Shown here piece by piece: positions 33,184 through 44,172 of a DNA stretch of 64,000 nt. The notes beneath the pieces were generated by a model. It was not told the origin of the DNA. It did no database searches and worked only from the letters and a program-made list of their open reading frames with translations. Source of the stretch: Hyphomicrobiales bacterium (GTDB lineage: Bacteria; Pseudomonadota; Alphaproteobacteria; Rhizobiales; Methyloligellaceae); NCBI GenBank assembly GCA_028280515.1, contig JANQLP010000026.1, positions 25,296 to 89,295 on the forward strand, written 5' to 3'. Numbering within the stretch: position 1 is the first letter of the stretch; the number at the start of each line of letters is the position of its first letter. Both the position numbers and the translations under genes were made by a program.

Positions 33184-35566
33184 GAGTCACTCCTTCGTCT
33201 TCGGGGTTTCGCTGTTTGGCACGCTTACGTTTGGTATTTCGGTTCGCAGCGGCGCGTTTTCCAGTGGTTCGGGCCCTGGATTTCGTCGAGGCTCTGGATT
33301 TTGTGGTCTTTTTGCGCGCCGGCTTGCTTTTCGCCTTGGGCGCGTCCGTGGCCGCCACCTCTGTTGCCGCAGGAAAGTCAAGCCGTACACAGGCCCCCCC
33401 GGCCTTCCCGCCGCGTTTGGGCGCATCGCGGAGCTGCAGCTTGCCGCCATGCTGTTCGGTGATCTTTTGCACAATCGCCAGCCCGAGCCCGGTCCCCTTC
33501 TCGCGCGTCGTCATATAGGGCTCGACGAGGCGATTGCGGTTCTCTTTCGGCAGGCCCTTGCCGTTGTCGATCACTTCGATGATGACGCGACCGGCGCGCG
33601 TGCGGACGCGGGTCTTGATCTCGCCCTTGACCTCCGAGTCGGCCTCGATTGCCTCGCTCGCATTTTTTACAAGATTGGTAATCGCTTGCGACATCAGCCT
33701 GCGATCGCAGTTCATGAAAACCGGTTTCGCAGGCAGGTCGACCTCGAAATCGATATCGGGATGGCTGACCTGGAACAGAAAAACGGCTTCGCGCGTGATC
33801 TCGGCCACGTCGCAATGCTCCATATTCGGCTTTGGCATCCGGGCGAAGGCCGAAAACTCGTCGACCATGCGGCCAATGTCCTCAACCTGCCGGACGATGG
33901 TGTCGGTGCAGCGGTCGAAGACTTCCCTGTCCTCGGTGATCGAGTCGCCGTACTTGCGCCGGATCCGTTCGGCGGAAAGCTGGATCGGCGTCAGCGGGTT
34001 CTTGATCTCGTGCGCGATCCGCCGCGCGATGTCGGCCCACGCGGATGAGCGCTGAGCCGTCACGAGCTCGGTCACATCGTCGAAGGTGATCACATAGCCA
34101 TACTCGGTGCTTTCCGATCGCTCGCTCGAGACGCGAACGGCAAAGTTGCGCTCCTGCCCGCCGCGCACCAGATGGATCTGGTCGAGTACGGGTTTGCGGC
34201 TTTGTTTGCGTCCGCGTTCGAACAGCTTTGCAAACTCCGGTACCGCGCTGGCAATGTCCTGGCCGACGAGCTGTTTCTTGCCTGCGGCGAGCAGCGTTTC
34301 CGCTGACGGGTTGGCCAAGGTTACCACGCCCTTCGTATCCAGGCCGATCACGCCTGCCGTGACACCGGAGAGCACCGTTTCGATGAACCTGCGGCGCTCA
34401 TCGAGTATCGCGTTGGTATCGACCAGCTGATCACGCTGAACCTGAAGCTCCTGCGTCATGTCGTTGAAGGTCGTGCCGAGGCGCCTGAGGTCGCCCTCGG
34501 GTTCGTCGGTCGGGACCTGCACATTCAGATTGCCTTTCGACACCTGCTCCGCCGCACCGATGAGCTGACGGATCGGTGCGACCAGCCGGTTCGCAAACCA
34601 CAGCCCGGCCCAGATCGCCGCCAGCAGAAGCGTCAGCGCGATGGCCACATACATCAGCGCGAAAGCGATCTGAACGTCGGTGCGGCGTTGCGACAGGGCC
34701 TGGTATTCCTGGACGCTTGCACGCGTCTCGCGCAGATGCTGCAGGACCTGCGGGTTCACGGGACGCACGATGTAGAGGTAGCTGTCCTTGAAATCCTCCA
34801 GCTTCTTGATCGCCGCGACCTTGTTGGTCTTGCCCGGCGGGATAATGACGGCATTCCCGTCGCGCGCCTTTTCCATGTCGCTTTGCGGAGGCGGAACATA
34901 CGGCTCCTGGAACAGCTTGCCGGCGGACGCCAGAAGCGTCGTCTTGTCGTCGATGATGTAGGCCACGGGAATCGACCGGATCGTTGCCTGTGCGGCAAGG
35001 AACCGGCCGAAGCTCTCTGGCTTGGTCCGAACCAGATTGGCGGCCGCGTCGATATCCGCCGCCATGGAGATCACGTCGGAGCGGATGACCTGTCCATGTT
35101 CGTTCAGATAGGCGGTTGCGACGTCGACCGAATTCTGGACGATCAGTTGCGTGCGTTTCGAAAACCAGTGATCGAGACCGCGGTCCAGCGACTCGCTTGC
35201 GAATACGGCCAACAGGATTGCCGGCAGGACGGCGATGACGCTGAAAAGGCCGACGATGCGCACATGAAGGCGTGCGCCGGCCTGCTGCCGCCGTCTCGCA
35301 ATCCACAGCCCGGCCACCTGCCAGGCGATCAGTCCGATCATGCCGAGGCCAAGCACGGCGTTGATCAGCAGCATTGTGACGACGACCAGATGAGTCGGCA
35401 CAATGGGCGTGAGCCCGGTGAGGATCAGGTAGGTTGCAAGTCCACACAGGATGGACAGGACGACAAGTCCCACGCCGAAATAGAACGAGGGTCTGCTGGT
35501 GGTCTTGCCCAGATCTTTCAGGCGGGAACCCTTGCCGTCACTGCGCTCAACCGCGTACGAAACCAT
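33173..35566 (-). CDS. ntrY: Sensor histidine kinase NtrY
   Basis: About 797 residues. Four N-terminal membrane segments flank a periplasmic region, then come a HAMP domain, a PAS domain (SGVTAGVIGLDTKGVVTLAN) and a kinase core. The H-box is [20 protein letters not shown], the N-box region contains LVKNASEAIE, and the G boxes are VIDNGKGLP and GTGLGLAIV. A Lys/Arg/Thr-rich tail of about 50 residues follows. It phosphorylates NtrX. The ATG at 35566 is preferred to an upstream in-frame codon. Confidence 0.94.
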   Translation of the reverse strand: MVSYAVERSDGKGSRLKDLGKTTSRPSFYFGVGLVVLSILCGLATYLILTGLTPIVPTHLVVVTMLLINAVLGLGMIGLIAWQVAGLWIARRRQQAGARLHVRIVGLFSVIAVLPAILLAVFASESLDRGLDHWFSKRTQLIVQNSVDVATAYLNEHGQVIRSDVISMAADIDAAANLVRTKPESFGRFLAAQATIRSIPVAYIIDDKTTLLASAGKLFQEPYVPPPQSDMEKARDGNAVIIPPGKTNKVAAIKKLEDFKDSYLYIVRPVNPQVLQHLRETRASVQEYQALSQRRTDVQIAFALMYVAIALTLLLAAIWAGLWFANRLVAPIRQLIGAAEQVSKGNLNVQVPTDEPEGDLRRLGTTFNDMTQELQVQRDQLVDTNAILDERRRFIETVLSGVTAGVIGLDTKGVVTLANPSAETLLAAGKKQLVGQDIASAVPEFAKLFERGRKQSRKPVLDQIHLVRGGQERNFAVRVSSERSESTEYGYVITFDDVTELVTAQRSSAWADIARRIAHEIKNPLTPIQLSAERIRRKYGDSITEDREVFDRCTDTIVRQVEDIGRMVDEFSAFARMPKPNMEHCDVAEITREAVFLFQVSHPDIDFEVDLPAKPVFMNCDRRLMSQAITNLVKNASEAIEADSEVKGEIKTRVRTRAGRVIIEVIDNGKGLPKENRNRLVEPYMTTREKGTGLGLAIVQKITEQHGGKLQLRDAPKRGGKAGGACVRLDFPAATEVAATDAPKAKSKPARKKTTKSRASTKSRARTTGKRAAANRNTKRKRAKQRNPEDEGVTHGV

Positions 35567-35820
35567 AAAACAGGGCCTCCCGCCCGTTTGCGTCCGCCAC
35601 TCGCTGCGGCGCATAGGCTATTTGCCGGATTCAAGGGCCCGGATTTGGGCAGAAAGGGAATAAAATGTCGCAGAGTCTCGCCTGATCTGTGGTCAGAGCG
35701 GCATCCCAGCGCACCCAAGCCCCTGATGCAAAATAACCACAATGTTGCACATTGGAGACAAATTGTTGCGAAATTTGGACAACAGCGTGAACGTCTCGGA
35801 ACCGTCGGCAGACCGGCGTT
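35567..35820. promoter_or_regulatory. Control region between ntrC and ntrY
   Basis: A 254-base gap downstream of ntrC that should hold the ntrYX promoter. TGCAA (35727-35731) and TTGCA (35745-35749) form an inverted pair spaced 13 bases apart. They loosely resemble NtrC-type half-sites, without a convincing full consensus. Confidence 0.35.
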
Positions 35821-37260
35821 TTATCCCGATGAACGGATCACTTTGAGGTCCAGATCGCGGATTTTCTTGCGCAGCGTATTGCGATTCAAACCAAGCAGTT
35901 CGGACGCGCGAATCTGGTTGCCGCGCGTCGCCGCGAGAGCGGCGTTGATCAGCGGTGGCTCCACCATTCTCAGCACGCGCTGATACAGTCCCGGCGGCGG
36001 CAACTCGCCGCCAAAACTCGAAAAATAATCCGCCATGTATCGCTCGAGCGACTGTCCGATGTCATCGTCCTGGGATTCGCCGTTCTCGAACGGCGCGGCC
36101 ACATTGCTGGCGAGTTCCGTCTCGACCAGTTCCGACGTGATCGTGTCCTGCGTATAGAGCGCCGCGAGACGGCGCACGAGGTTCTCAAGCTCACGGACGT
36201 TGCCCGGCCAGTTGTGCTGTTTCATCCGTTCGATGGCCGCGGTATCGATGCTCTTGGCAGGCAGCCCCTCGGCCTCGGCCTGACGCAGGAAATGCCGTGC
36301 CAGATCTCCGATGTCCTCTTTGCGCTCGCGAACCGGCGGCATGCGCAGCGGCACGACGTTGAGCCGGTAGAACAGGTCCTCGCGGAACAGGCCCTGATCG
36401 ATCTGGTGTTGCAGGTCGCGATGGGTAGCGGCGATGATGCGGACATTGGTCTTGATCGGCGTGCGTCCGCCGACCGTCGTGTATTCACCTTCCTGCAATA
36501 CGCGCAGCAGGCGGGTTTGTGCTTCCATCGGCATATCGCCGATCTCATCAAGGAACAGCGTGCCGCCCTCCGCCTGCTCGAACCGGCCGACGTGGCGCGT
36601 CTGGGCGCCAGTGAAGGCACCCTTCTCGTGGCCGAACAGTTCAGACTCTATCAGTTCGCGCGGAATGGCGGCCATGTTGATGGCGACAAACGGGCCTTTG
36701 CGGCGCAGCCCGTAATCATGGAGCGCCCGTGCGACGAGTTCCTTGCCGGTGCCGGACTCGCCCGTGATCATGGCCGTCAGGTCGGTCTGCGTCAGCCGTG
36801 CCAGAACCCGGTAGATCTCCTGCATCGGCGTGGACCGGCCGATCAATGGGAGGTCATCGCCGCGCGGCTCGCGCGCGGCTTGCGGCTTGGCGCGCGGTTC
36901 CGCGAGGGCCCGGCCGACAATGGAGACGAGCTCATTCAGGTCGAACGGCTTGGGCAGATACTCGTAAGCGCCGCACTCCGCCGCCGTGATCGCGGTCATG
37001 AGTGTGTTCTGGGCGCTCATGACGACGATCGGCAGATCCGGACGGAGTTTCCTGACCTTCGGAATGAGGTCAAACGCATTCTCGTCGGGCATGACCACGT
37101 CGGTGACCACGAGATCGCCGAGGCCCTGGGAAACCCATTGCCACAGTGTGGCGGCATTGCCCGTGGCGCGGGGCACGTATCCCGCCCGCGCGAGGGCCTG
37201 GTTCAGAACGGTGCGGATGGCTGCATCGTCATCCGCGATAAGTATATTGCCTTTCGTCAT
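35821..37260 (-). CDS. ntrC: Nitrogen regulation response regulator NtrC
   Basis: A 479-residue sigma-54 activator. The receiver domain starts [14 protein letters not shown] with phospho-Asp in [10 protein letters not shown]. The AAA+ core has [14 protein letters not shown] (Walker A) and an intact GAFTGAQ loop for contact with sigma-54. The C-terminal HTH ([20 protein letters not shown]) binds DNA. The ATG at 37260 overlaps the ntrB stop by four bases. It activates nitrogen-assimilation genes when phosphorylated by NtrB. Confidence 0.97.
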   Translation of the reverse strand: MTKGNILIADDDAAIRTVLNQALARAGYVPRATGNAATLWQWVSQGLGDLVVTDVVMPDENAFDLIPKVRKLRPDLPIVVMSAQNTLMTAITAAECGAYEYLPKPFDLNELVSIVGRALAEPRAKPQAAREPRGDDLPLIGRSTPMQEIYRVLARLTQTDLTAMITGESGTGKELVARALHDYGLRRKGPFVAINMAAIPRELIESELFGHEKGAFTGAQTRHVGRFEQAEGGTLFLDEIGDMPMEAQTRLLRVLQEGEYTTVGGRTPIKTNVRIIAATHRDLQHQIDQGLFREDLFYRLNVVPLRMPPVRERKEDIGDLARHFLRQAEAEGLPAKSIDTAAIERMKQHNWPGNVRELENLVRRLAALYTQDTITSELVETELASNVAAPFENGESQDDDIGQSLERYMADYFSSFGGELPPPGLYQRVLRMVEPPLINAALAATRGNQIRASELLGLNRNTLRKKIRDLDLKVIRSSG

Positions 37261-38411
37261 GCAGAACCCTCGGTCTCGGTGATCTCCGCTTCCGCGTCTT
37301 GCATGGGCATCAATGCCCGAAATGTCGTGCCGCGTGCCGAACTGTCGCATTCGATGATGCCGCCGTGATCGCCGATGAACTTTGCGACGAGCGCGAGGCC
37401 GAGGCCGTTGCCCGACGATTTGGTTGTGACGAACGGCTCGAACAAATGTGGCCGCAGCTCCGGCGGCACCCCTGGTCCATTGTCCTTGATGGCGACTTCG
37501 AGCGGCAGGGATATGCGGGTCGCGGAGCCGGGAAGAGAAAGCCGGACGCCCGGGCGGAACGCCGTGCTCAGCACGATCGTGCCGTCGTTTCGCTCTTCAC
37601 CGATCGCTTCGGCAGCGTTCTTGATCAGGTTGAGGAATGCCTGGATCAGCTTGTCCCGGGACCCCGGAATTGCCGGAAGTGAAGGATCATACTCCTCCAA
37701 GATGTTGATATGGCTTGCGAATCCGGCTTCGGCGATTTTCTTCACATGGTCGAGGACATCGTGAATGTTTACGGCTTCCTTGGTCAGCGGACGCTCATCG
37801 CCGAACACTTCCATGCGGTCAACGAGATCGCAGATGCGGTCCGACTCGGTGCAGATGAGCTGCGTCAGCGACCGGTCTTCGTCGTCAATCGCGCTCTCCA
37901 GCAACTGGGCGGCGCCGCGGATGCCGGAGAGCGGATTCTTGATTTCGTGGGCGAGCACGGCTGCTAGACCGGAAACGGACCGGGCCGCGCCACGATGCGT
38001 CAACTGGCGCTCGATCATCTGCGCCATGCTGCGTTGTTGCAGCACGACCATGATCTTGCCAGGGGCCTCGGTCACCGGGCCGCAATGCACGTCGACAAGG
38101 CGCCGGCCACCGTTCTTCGGCGAACCGAGGTCGACGCCATATTCATTCACCTTTGAGCCGTGCCGGCGGACATGGTCGACGAGGGCAAGCAGGGGGCTGC
38201 CGAACGCGGCAATGTCGCCGAGCGACTGGCGGCGCAGAACGGCGATACTGGCCTGGAAGAAGTCCTCCGCCGCGGCATTGGCGTATTCGATGGTGTCGTC
38301 TTCGGCAATCAGCAGAACCGGATGCGGGAGGCCATCGAGCAGGTTCAGGGCGAGGTGCGCGGCACCCCCCTTTTCTGCGGTCTGCGGTGTTGCGTTTATC
38401 ACGGTGCTCAT
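37257..38411 (-). CDS. ntrB: Nitrogen regulation sensor kinase NtrB
   Basis: A 384-residue cytosolic histidine kinase with an N-terminal PAS domain ([20 protein letters not shown]). The H-box [20 protein letters not shown], the N-box [14 protein letters not shown] and the G boxes IKDNGPGVP and GNGLGLALV follow. It has no membrane segment, as usual for NtrB, which is controlled by PII. It overlaps both dusB and ntrC by four bases, so dusB-ntrB-ntrC is one coupled operon. Confidence 0.97.
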   Translation of the reverse strand: MSTVINATPQTAEKGGAAHLALNLLDGLPHPVLLIAEDDTIEYANAAAEDFFQASIAVLRRQSLGDIAAFGSPLLALVDHVRRHGSKVNEYGVDLGSPKNGGRRLVDVHCGPVTEAPGKIMVVLQQRSMAQMIERQLTHRGAARSVSGLAAVLAHEIKNPLSGIRGAAQLLESAIDDEDRSLTQLICTESDRICDLVDRMEVFGDERPLTKEAVNIHDVLDHVKKIAEAGFASHINILEEYDPSLPAIPGSRDKLIQAFLNLIKNAAEAIGEERNDGTIVLSTAFRPGVRLSLPGSATRISLPLEVAIKDNGPGVPPELRPHLFEPFVTTKSSGNGLGLALVAKFIGDHGGIIECDSSARGTTFRALMPMQDAEAEITETEGSA

Positions 38412-39448
38412 GCGGCTTCCGGAATGCGGCTGTCGTAAAATTCACCGAGGGTGCGGCGAACCTCGTCCGGGCAGTTCGCCCGGCACAGGCGCGCACGCCA
38501 TCGTTTCTGCTCTTCGGCCGAGCGTGCGCCCTGCTCCACGTACCAGCCCAGATGCTTGCGTGCGTTGCGCACGCCGAACGTGCGGCCGTAGTACGCCAGC
38601 ATGGTTTCGTAGTGTTCGAGGGCGATGGCTTTTTGCTTTGGCGGGGCGGGTTGCACGGCATTGCGGGTCCCGGCCTTTGCCGCCTTCACGGCTGCGCCGG
38701 GGAACCAGGGTCGCCCATAGCAGCCGCGCCCCACCATGACCCCATCCGCGTTGGAGTGTGCCAATGCCGTGCGGATGTCCTGCATCGAGCACACATCTCC
38801 GTTGACGATGACGGGTATGTCCACCGCGCGTTTTACCCGCGCGACGAACCTCCAGTCCGCCGTGCCCTTGAAGAATTGGCACCGGGTGCGCCCGTGCACC
38901 GTGATCATCCTGATGCCCGCTTCCTGCGCGCGTCGGGCGAGCTCCGGGGCGTTGAGCGTCTCATGGTCCCACCCCATCCGCATCTTCAGCGTGACCGGTA
39001 CCTTGACGGCGGCAACCGTCGCATCGATCAGGCCGAGGGCATGGTCCAGATCGCGCATCAGCGCCGAACCTGACAGACCGCGGGTGACCTGCTTGGCGGG
39101 ACATCCCATGTTGATGTCAATGATGTCGGCGCCGCGTGCCTCGGCGATGCATGCGCCTTCGGCCATCCAGCGGGCTTCGCGTCCGGCCAGTTGAATCACG
39201 AACGGGCGCTCATCGCCCTTTTCGACGCGGCGAAGCTCCTCCTTGCGTTCATTGACCAGCGAATGGCTTGCCACCATTTCCGTCACGACGAGCCCCGCGC
39301 CGAGCTTGTGTGCGAGTTTGCGAAATGGCAAATCGGTGATCCCCGACATGGGCGCGAGAAAGACGCGGTTCGGCAGGGTCACGTCGCCGACCGTAATCGG
39401 TTCCGCGGCCAGCGCGGCGTCATTCAGCGGCAGAGAAGACATTACCAT
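38408..39448 (-). CDS. dusB: tRNA-dihydrouridine synthase (NifR3/DusB)
   Basis: A 346-residue FMN enzyme that reduces uridines in tRNA. Family signatures are [15 protein letters not shown] near the N-terminus, the catalytic Cys in [12 protein letters not shown], and [16 protein letters not shown]. It is the nifR3 gene that heads ntrBC operons in alphaproteobacteria. A second ATG two codons in (39442) is also possible. A palindrome overlaps the start. Confidence 0.95.
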   Translation of the reverse strand: MVMSSLPLNDAALAAEPITVGDVTLPNRVFLAPMSGITDLPFRKLAHKLGAGLVVTEMVASHSLVNERKEELRRVEKGDERPFVIQLAGREARWMAEGACIAEARGADIIDINMGCPAKQVTRGLSGSALMRDLDHALGLIDATVAAVKVPVTLKMRMGWDHETLNAPELARRAQEAGIRMITVHGRTRCQFFKGTADWRFVARVKRAVDIPVIVNGDVCSMQDIRTALAHSNADGVMVGRGCYGRPWFPGAAVKAAKAGTRNAVQPAPPKQKAIALEHYETMLAYYGRTFGVRNARKHLGWYVEQGARSAEEQKRWRARLCRANCPDEVRRTLGEFYDSRIPEAA

Positions 39449-39459
39449 TTGTGCACAAA
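39448..39459. promoter_or_regulatory. TTTGTGCACAAA palindrome at the dusB start
   Basis: A perfect 12-base palindrome begins at the first base of the dusB start codon and lies in the 183-base gap shared with the divergent ispDF. A partial copy (TTTTGTGCA) occurs about 60 bases further right. It may be an operator site for the dusB-ntrBC operon; the binding protein is unknown. Confidence 0.45.
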
Positions 39460-39631
39460 AAATAGACAGATTTTCGTTTGCTCACATCGTGGGCACATTA
39501 AGGGGAAATCGACTTTTGTGCAATGCAATACCGGTAAAGGCGGCAACAGGCTTAACGCTGGTGCGACATTGAAGGTGCCGGTACAGTTGCGCCTTCGGTG
39601 GGACCGGAACACATAAAGGATTGCTGGATCA

Positions 39632-40807
39632 GTGGAAACCGCAGTGGTGATCGTTGCCGCAGGCCGCGGCGTGCGCGCCGGTTCGGGCGACGTGCCGAAG
39701 CAGTATCGGCCCGTCGGCGGCATACCGGTGCTTGCGCGAACTCTTGCGCGCTTCATCGACCATCCGCGCGTCGGCCAGGTCCTGACGGTCATTCATGATG
39801 CCGACCGGGACCGCTACAACGCGCTCGCCGGCGATTTCGGCGACAAGCTCATGGAGCCCGTGACCGGCGGTGCCACGCGGCAGGATTCCGTCCGGGCGGG
39901 ACTGGAAGGTCTTGCGCAACATGCTCCGGCGAATGTCCTGGTCCACGACGCAGCGCGACCCTTTGCCGATGCCGCGCTCATAGACCGTGTCATCACAGCA
40001 CTTGGTGAGAGCGAGGGCGTGGTTCCCGCCCTCCCCGTCACCGACACACTCAAGAAAGCGAACGGCACTCGGGTTTCCGCGACGGTGGAACGGACCGGTC
40101 TGTGGCGCGCTCAGACACCTCAGGGATTCCGGTTTGCAAAACTGCGCGCCGCCCACGAGGCGGCATCGCGCGCCGGCGAGAGCGATTTCACGGACGATGC
40201 GGCGATCGCCGAGTGGCACGGGCTTGATGTCGTTCTGGTCGAAGGTGCGGAGGCCAATGTGAAGCTCACGACCGGTGAGGATTTCGAGGCCGCGGAGCGG
40301 CAGATGCGGGTTCGGGACGGGCGCGCCGGCGAAGTCCGCTTCGGACACGGCTACGACGTGCACGCGTTCTGTGACGGCGATCATGTGATGCTGTGCGGGG
40401 TCAGGGTGCTGCACGATCAGGCCCTCGCCGGTCATTCGGATGCGGATGTCGGACTTCACGCGCTGACCGATGCGTTGCTCGGCGCGATTGGCGACGGTGA
40501 TATCGGCGCCCATTTCCCGCCAAGCGATCCAAAATGGAAGGGTGCGGCGTCTGATCAGTTTCTGCGTGATGCGGCGACGCGCGTGCGCGCTCGCGGTGGC
40601 GGCATCGTCAATGTGGATGTGACGCTCATTTGCGAAACGCCGAAGATCGGTCCGCATCGCGAGGCGATGCGCAAGCGCGTTGCCGATATCCTGGAAGTCG
40701 CGCTCGAGCGGGTAAGCGTGAAGGCCACCACGACCGAAGGGCTTGGCTTCACGGGACGGCGCGAGGGCATCGCCGCACAGGCAACCGCCAGCATTCGGCT
40801 CGATTGA
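39632..40807 (+). CDS. ispDF: Bifunctional IspD/IspF isoprenoid enzyme
   Basis: A 391-residue fusion catalysing two non-consecutive MEP-pathway steps. The N-terminal cytidylyltransferase begins [20 protein letters not shown] with DAARPFAD and [17 protein letters not shown]. The C-terminal cyclodiphosphate synthase (from about residue 229) has [10 protein letters not shown], the zinc ligand region [16 protein letters not shown] and [14 protein letters not shown]. The fused form is typical of alphaproteobacteria. The start is a GTG with AAGGA about 12 bases upstream. Confidence 0.96.
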   Translation: METAVVIVAAGRGVRAGSGDVPKQYRPVGGIPVLARTLARFIDHPRVGQVLTVIHDADRDRYNALAGDFGDKLMEPVTGGATRQDSVRAGLEGLAQHAPANVLVHDAARPFADAALIDRVITALGESEGVVPALPVTDTLKKANGTRVSATVERTGLWRAQTPQGFRFAKLRAAHEAASRAGESDFTDDAAIAEWHGLDVVLVEGAEANVKLTTGEDFEAAERQMRVRDGRAGEVRFGHGYDVHAFCDGDHVMLCGVRVLHDQALAGHSDADVGLHALTDALLGAIGDGDIGAHFPPSDPKWKGAASDQFLRDAATRVRARGGGIVNVDVTLICETPKIGPHREAMRKRVADILEVALERVSVKATTTEGLGFTGRREGIAAQATASIRLD

Positions 40808-40821
40808 CGCAAGAGGGAAGG

Positions 40822-41307
40822 ATGTCGCCGGAACTCATTGAACAGGCAGGCCAATTGCTCGATGTGCTTCGTGAGCGAAAGTTGATGCTCGCAACGGCGG
40901 AATCCTGCACCGGCGGCCTTATCAGCGCCTGTCTGACGGAAGTGCCGGGATCTTCGGATGTGCTTGAGCGCGGTTTCGTAACCTATTCGAATGACGCGAA
41001 AATCCAGATGCTCGGCGTCCCGGCTGAGTTCATCGATCAATTTGGCGCGGTCAGCGAGCAGGTTGCCGGCGCGATGGCAGAGGGTGCCCTCACCCATTCG
41101 CGGGCGGACATTGCCGTGTCTGTCACCGGGGTCGCGGGGCCGGGCGGCGGCAGCGTCGAAAAGCCGGTCGGTCTGGTATGCTTCGCGGTCGCACGGCGCG
41201 GTGACGCGGCCAAACCTTCTCAACAAACCTATGGCGACATCGGTCGCGGCGCGGTGCGTGAGAAATCGGTCGCCGAGGCTTTCGCGCTTGTACGGTCAGT
41301 TATCTGA
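40822..41307 (+). CDS. pncC: Nicotinamide-nucleotide amidohydrolase (CinA C-terminal type)
   Basis: A 161-residue stand-alone CinA C-terminal domain that deamidates NMN to nicotinate mononucleotide. The family motifs TAESCTGGLISACLT, GFVTYSNDAKIQMLGV and VSVTGVAGPGGGS are intact. The ATG at 40822 has an AAGAGGGAAGG stretch upstream. It follows ispDF by 14 bases and is likely co-transcribed. It converges with the next gene. Confidence 0.92.
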   Translation: MSPELIEQAGQLLDVLRERKLMLATAESCTGGLISACLTEVPGSSDVLERGFVTYSNDAKIQMLGVPAEFIDQFGAVSEQVAGAMAEGALTHSRADIAVSVTGVAGPGGGSVEKPVGLVCFAVARRGDAAKPSQQTYGDIGRGAVREKSVAEAFALVRSVI

Positions 41308-41331
41308 ACCCCTTTCTGCCAGCTCCCGGGT

Positions 41332-43596
41332 TCATCTGTGTTTCGCGAGTATTGCTTCCAATACGTTCGAATAGTCGTCGGTCCACACGCGCCAACCTCG
41401 ATCTTCCAGCGGTCTCCAACCTTCATAGCCTCGCAAAGCTCGAACATCTGCCGCGTTTCGAGTGAGAACCGCGAGTGTGGCTCCGCTCTTGTACGCCTCT
41501 TTCATCTCATCTGTTTTCTCACTGTGCCTTGTCAGTGCGATAAGACCCAACTCGCGTGCTGCCGCGGCAATAACCGGGCCAAGATCCATGTGTCTGTTAG
41601 AAATATGGAGCGCGAGCACACCGGTCTCTGAAAGTTTGGAGATATAAGCCTCCAAGGCCTCGCGAGTTAGCAAATGTACCGGTATGGCGTCAGATGAAAA
41701 CGCGTCGACGATCAGGAGGTCGAAATACCGGTTTTCTTCTTTCGTGATTGTGATCCTCGCATCGCCAAGGACGATCTGAGAAGCGGGGGCACAATGCGAA
41801 AGAAACCTGAATTTCTGCGGATCTGAGGCGATCTGAACGACCAATGGATCGATTTCAAAGAACGTCCAAGTCTCTCCGCTTTGCCTGTAACAGGCGAGTG
41901 TTCCCGCCCCCAACCCGATGACTCCGATCGCATTGACAGAACTGACGGAACGGGTCGCCGTCAACACATCAGCAAATGGCCCTGTTCTGTGATAGTAGGT
42001 CAGAGGTTCAGGCGGCTCTGCATGATCCACGTCCAATCTCTGTGCACCATGGATTGTCGTACCATGAGAAAGAACACGAAACTTCCCATCATCTGTCTCA
42101 CTGATTTTATGGACGCCGAAGAATCCGCGGTGATTCTCGTTTTTTTGCGATTGCAAGACAAATAGATTTCCGGCGATCAGAACAACCGCAACCAGCATTG
42201 CAAGCCGGAGCGGCTGCAGTCGGGACAAAATGACCGCTGAGGACATTGCCACAATCAGCCCAACGTAAACAATTGGTGCGTGATCGGCCCATCGAAATGT
42301 GCTCACTATTTCCGGTATGGCCAGAAGCGCCAAAAGCGAAATGGCAATCCCACCTTCCCTAATCCAATTCGACGGCTTGGTCGAAAAAAAGCCTGGTCTT
42401 GCGAACAAGGCCAGTACGATCATGATTGGATACTCCAGTACGGTGGAGAAGATGTTTGGCGCGATCAGGCCTGCAAAGAGCCCCCCAGCGGCACCTCCGG
42501 CCGACATCCAAAGATAGAAGTCGGTCAATTCTTGCGCACGCGGGCGCCTGCGCACAAGTTCACCATGACAAACCATCGCGCTCACGAAAAATGCACCGAG
42601 ATGTATGCCGATGAATGCCAACAAATGCTGGGTCAGCGGAAGCTGCATGGAGATGATGAGCAGTGCGACGGCAGTCGGCTGTATCGCAAGCATCCACTTG
42701 TGCGGCAGGATTGGATTGCGCTGAAAGGTGATAACGAATGTGAGGAGAAAGAGAGCAAGTGGCACGACCCACAAGAACGGCGTCGCAGCAACGTCGGTCG
42801 TAATGTGTGATGTGACGGCTACCAGCAAGCCGGAGGGCACGAACGCGAGTCCGGCCCAGGCAAGGCGTTCTCGCCATGGTGAGAAGGACCTTGATTGTGG
42901 ATCAGGTGCGACATCTGCTGCGTTGTTGCGGGACGACCGTAACAACAACATGCTCAGGCCGCACAGCCCGACCCCTAGCGTCAGCACCTTGTAGCCAAGC
43001 GACCAGATTTCGCTTTGCTCGGCCAGCGTCATCGCAGGCTCAATCAGGAACGGATAGCTGAGCAGCGCAAGCAGACTTCCAAGATTGCTTGCGCCGTACA
43101 GGAAGTACGGGTCTGCGGCATGCTTGTGCCCGGTGCGTGCGAACCACGCCTGAAGCAAAGGCGCATTTCCGGCGAGCGCAAAGAACGGCAAGCCGATGGA
43201 AACGGTGAGCAATCCGAATGTCCAGAGGTGCAAACCCGCATTGGGCGGCTGCGTCCACCCAGTCGCGATCCCCAACGGCAGAAAGAACATCGCCGCGAAA
43301 AGAACGCCGAGATGAACGATGACCGCCCGCGGCGTTCGAAGTGCTGAGTTAAGCAGGTGCGCATACGCATATCCTGCGAGAAGCGCGACCTGAAAGAAGC
43401 ACATCGCGACCGACCACACCGCCGGCGAACCGCCCAGAACCGGCAGAATGGTCCGGGCGAACATCGGTTGGACCGCGAAGAGCAGTAAGGCACTCAGAAA
43501 AAGGGAAGACGCAAACACCGCCAGAAGCAGCGGCGACGGCAGCGTGATCAACTTCGGATTGGCGAGACCCGATTTGCGACTGACAGCATCACTCAT
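41332..43596 (-). CDS. Membrane protein fused to spermidine-synthase-like domain
   Basis: About 754 residues. The first ~500 form 12 or more membrane segments in an MFS-like pattern (LLLAVFASSLFLSALLLFAV onward). The last ~230 are a soluble Rossmann domain (GVIGLGAGTLACY, FFEIDPLVVQIA, DLLIVDAFSSDAIPVHLLT) resembling spermidine synthase and SAM methyltransferases. This fusion family is widespread but poorly characterised, and polyamine activity is not established. The ATG at 43596 is chosen; a GTG three codons upstream is possible. It is less GC-rich than its neighbours in places. Confidence 0.85.
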   Translation of the reverse strand: MSDAVSRKSGLANPKLITLPSPLLLAVFASSLFLSALLLFAVQPMFARTILPVLGGSPAVWSVAMCFFQVALLAGYAYAHLLNSALRTPRAVIVHLGVLFAAMFFLPLGIATGWTQPPNAGLHLWTFGLLTVSIGLPFFALAGNAPLLQAWFARTGHKHAADPYFLYGASNLGSLLALLSYPFLIEPAMTLAEQSEIWSLGYKVLTLGVGLCGLSMLLLRSSRNNAADVAPDPQSRSFSPWRERLAWAGLAFVPSGLLVAVTSHITTDVAATPFLWVVPLALFLLTFVITFQRNPILPHKWMLAIQPTAVALLIISMQLPLTQHLLAFIGIHLGAFFVSAMVCHGELVRRRPRAQELTDFYLWMSAGGAAGGLFAGLIAPNIFSTVLEYPIMIVLALFARPGFFSTKPSNWIREGGIAISLLALLAIPEIVSTFRWADHAPIVYVGLIVAMSSAVILSRLQPLRLAMLVAVVLIAGNLFVLQSQKNENHRGFFGVHKISETDDGKFRVLSHGTTIHGAQRLDVDHAEPPEPLTYYHRTGPFADVLTATRSVSSVNAIGVIGLGAGTLACYRQSGETWTFFEIDPLVVQIASDPQKFRFLSHCAPASQIVLGDARITITKEENRYFDLLIVDAFSSDAIPVHLLTREALEAYISKLSETGVLALHISNRHMDLGPVIAAAARELGLIALTRHSEKTDEMKEAYKSGATLAVLTRNAADVRALRGYEGWRPLEDRGWRVWTDDYSNVLEAILAKHR

Positions 43597-43664
43597 ACTC
43601 GACACCCGAATGAGACCGCAAATCAGAGACCTGCGCTACGTCGGGTGAACGTACTACGGCGCGA

Positions 43665-44150
43665 TTAAGAAGCGGTTACCCCGCGGTTCTGAGAGTCTCT
43701 TGTTGTCCCGTAAACGACGTCGGCGCGGTTCTCGAACGCGTCCGCGAACTTGCGGAACGCCTGCTCGAACATCGTCCCCATCAACAGCTGCAGCGACCGG
43801 GATTTGAATTCGTACGCGATGTAGAAGTCAATCTCGCTTGTCCCCTGCCCGGTGTCGCGGAACGTCCATTTGTTCTCAAGATGGGTGAACGGCCCGTCGA
43901 GATACTCGACGAGGATCTGTTTTTCCGCGCTGTCCAGGGTCACACGGCTGGTGAAGCTCTCGCGCAGCATCTTGTAGGCAACCGTCATGTCGGCGATGAG
44001 CACCTCGCGTCCATCCCTTTCGTGCCGGTTGCGCAGCTTGAGCGCCTTGCACAGGGGCAAGAACTCCGGGTAGCGCTCGATGTCGGCGACGAGGGCAAAC
44101 ATGTCCTCCGCAGAATGTGCAACATGGCGCGTGGTGTGGAACGTCCTCAT
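43665..44150 (-). CDS. RatA/Coq10-type START-domain protein
   Basis: A 161-residue SRPBCC-fold protein (MRTFHTTRHVAHSAEDMFAL, then PEFLPLCKALKLRNR and FYIAYEFKSRSLQLLMGTMF). Coq10 relatives bind ubiquinone and assist its delivery; the E. coli relative RatA has been described as a ribosome-association toxin. The coenzyme Q role seems more likely for this locus. It lies 22 bases after lipA in the same direction, a conserved alphaproteobacterial pair. Confidence 0.9.
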   Translation of the reverse strand: MRTFHTTRHVAHSAEDMFALVADIERYPEFLPLCKALKLRNRHERDGREVLIADMTVAYKMLRESFTSRVTLDSAEKQILVEYLDGPFTHLENKWTFRDTGQGTSEIDFYIAYEFKSRSLQLLMGTMFEQAFRKFADAFENRADVVYGTTRDSQNRGVTAS

Positions 44151-44172
44151 GGATCTTCCGGGCGTGCCGCGG

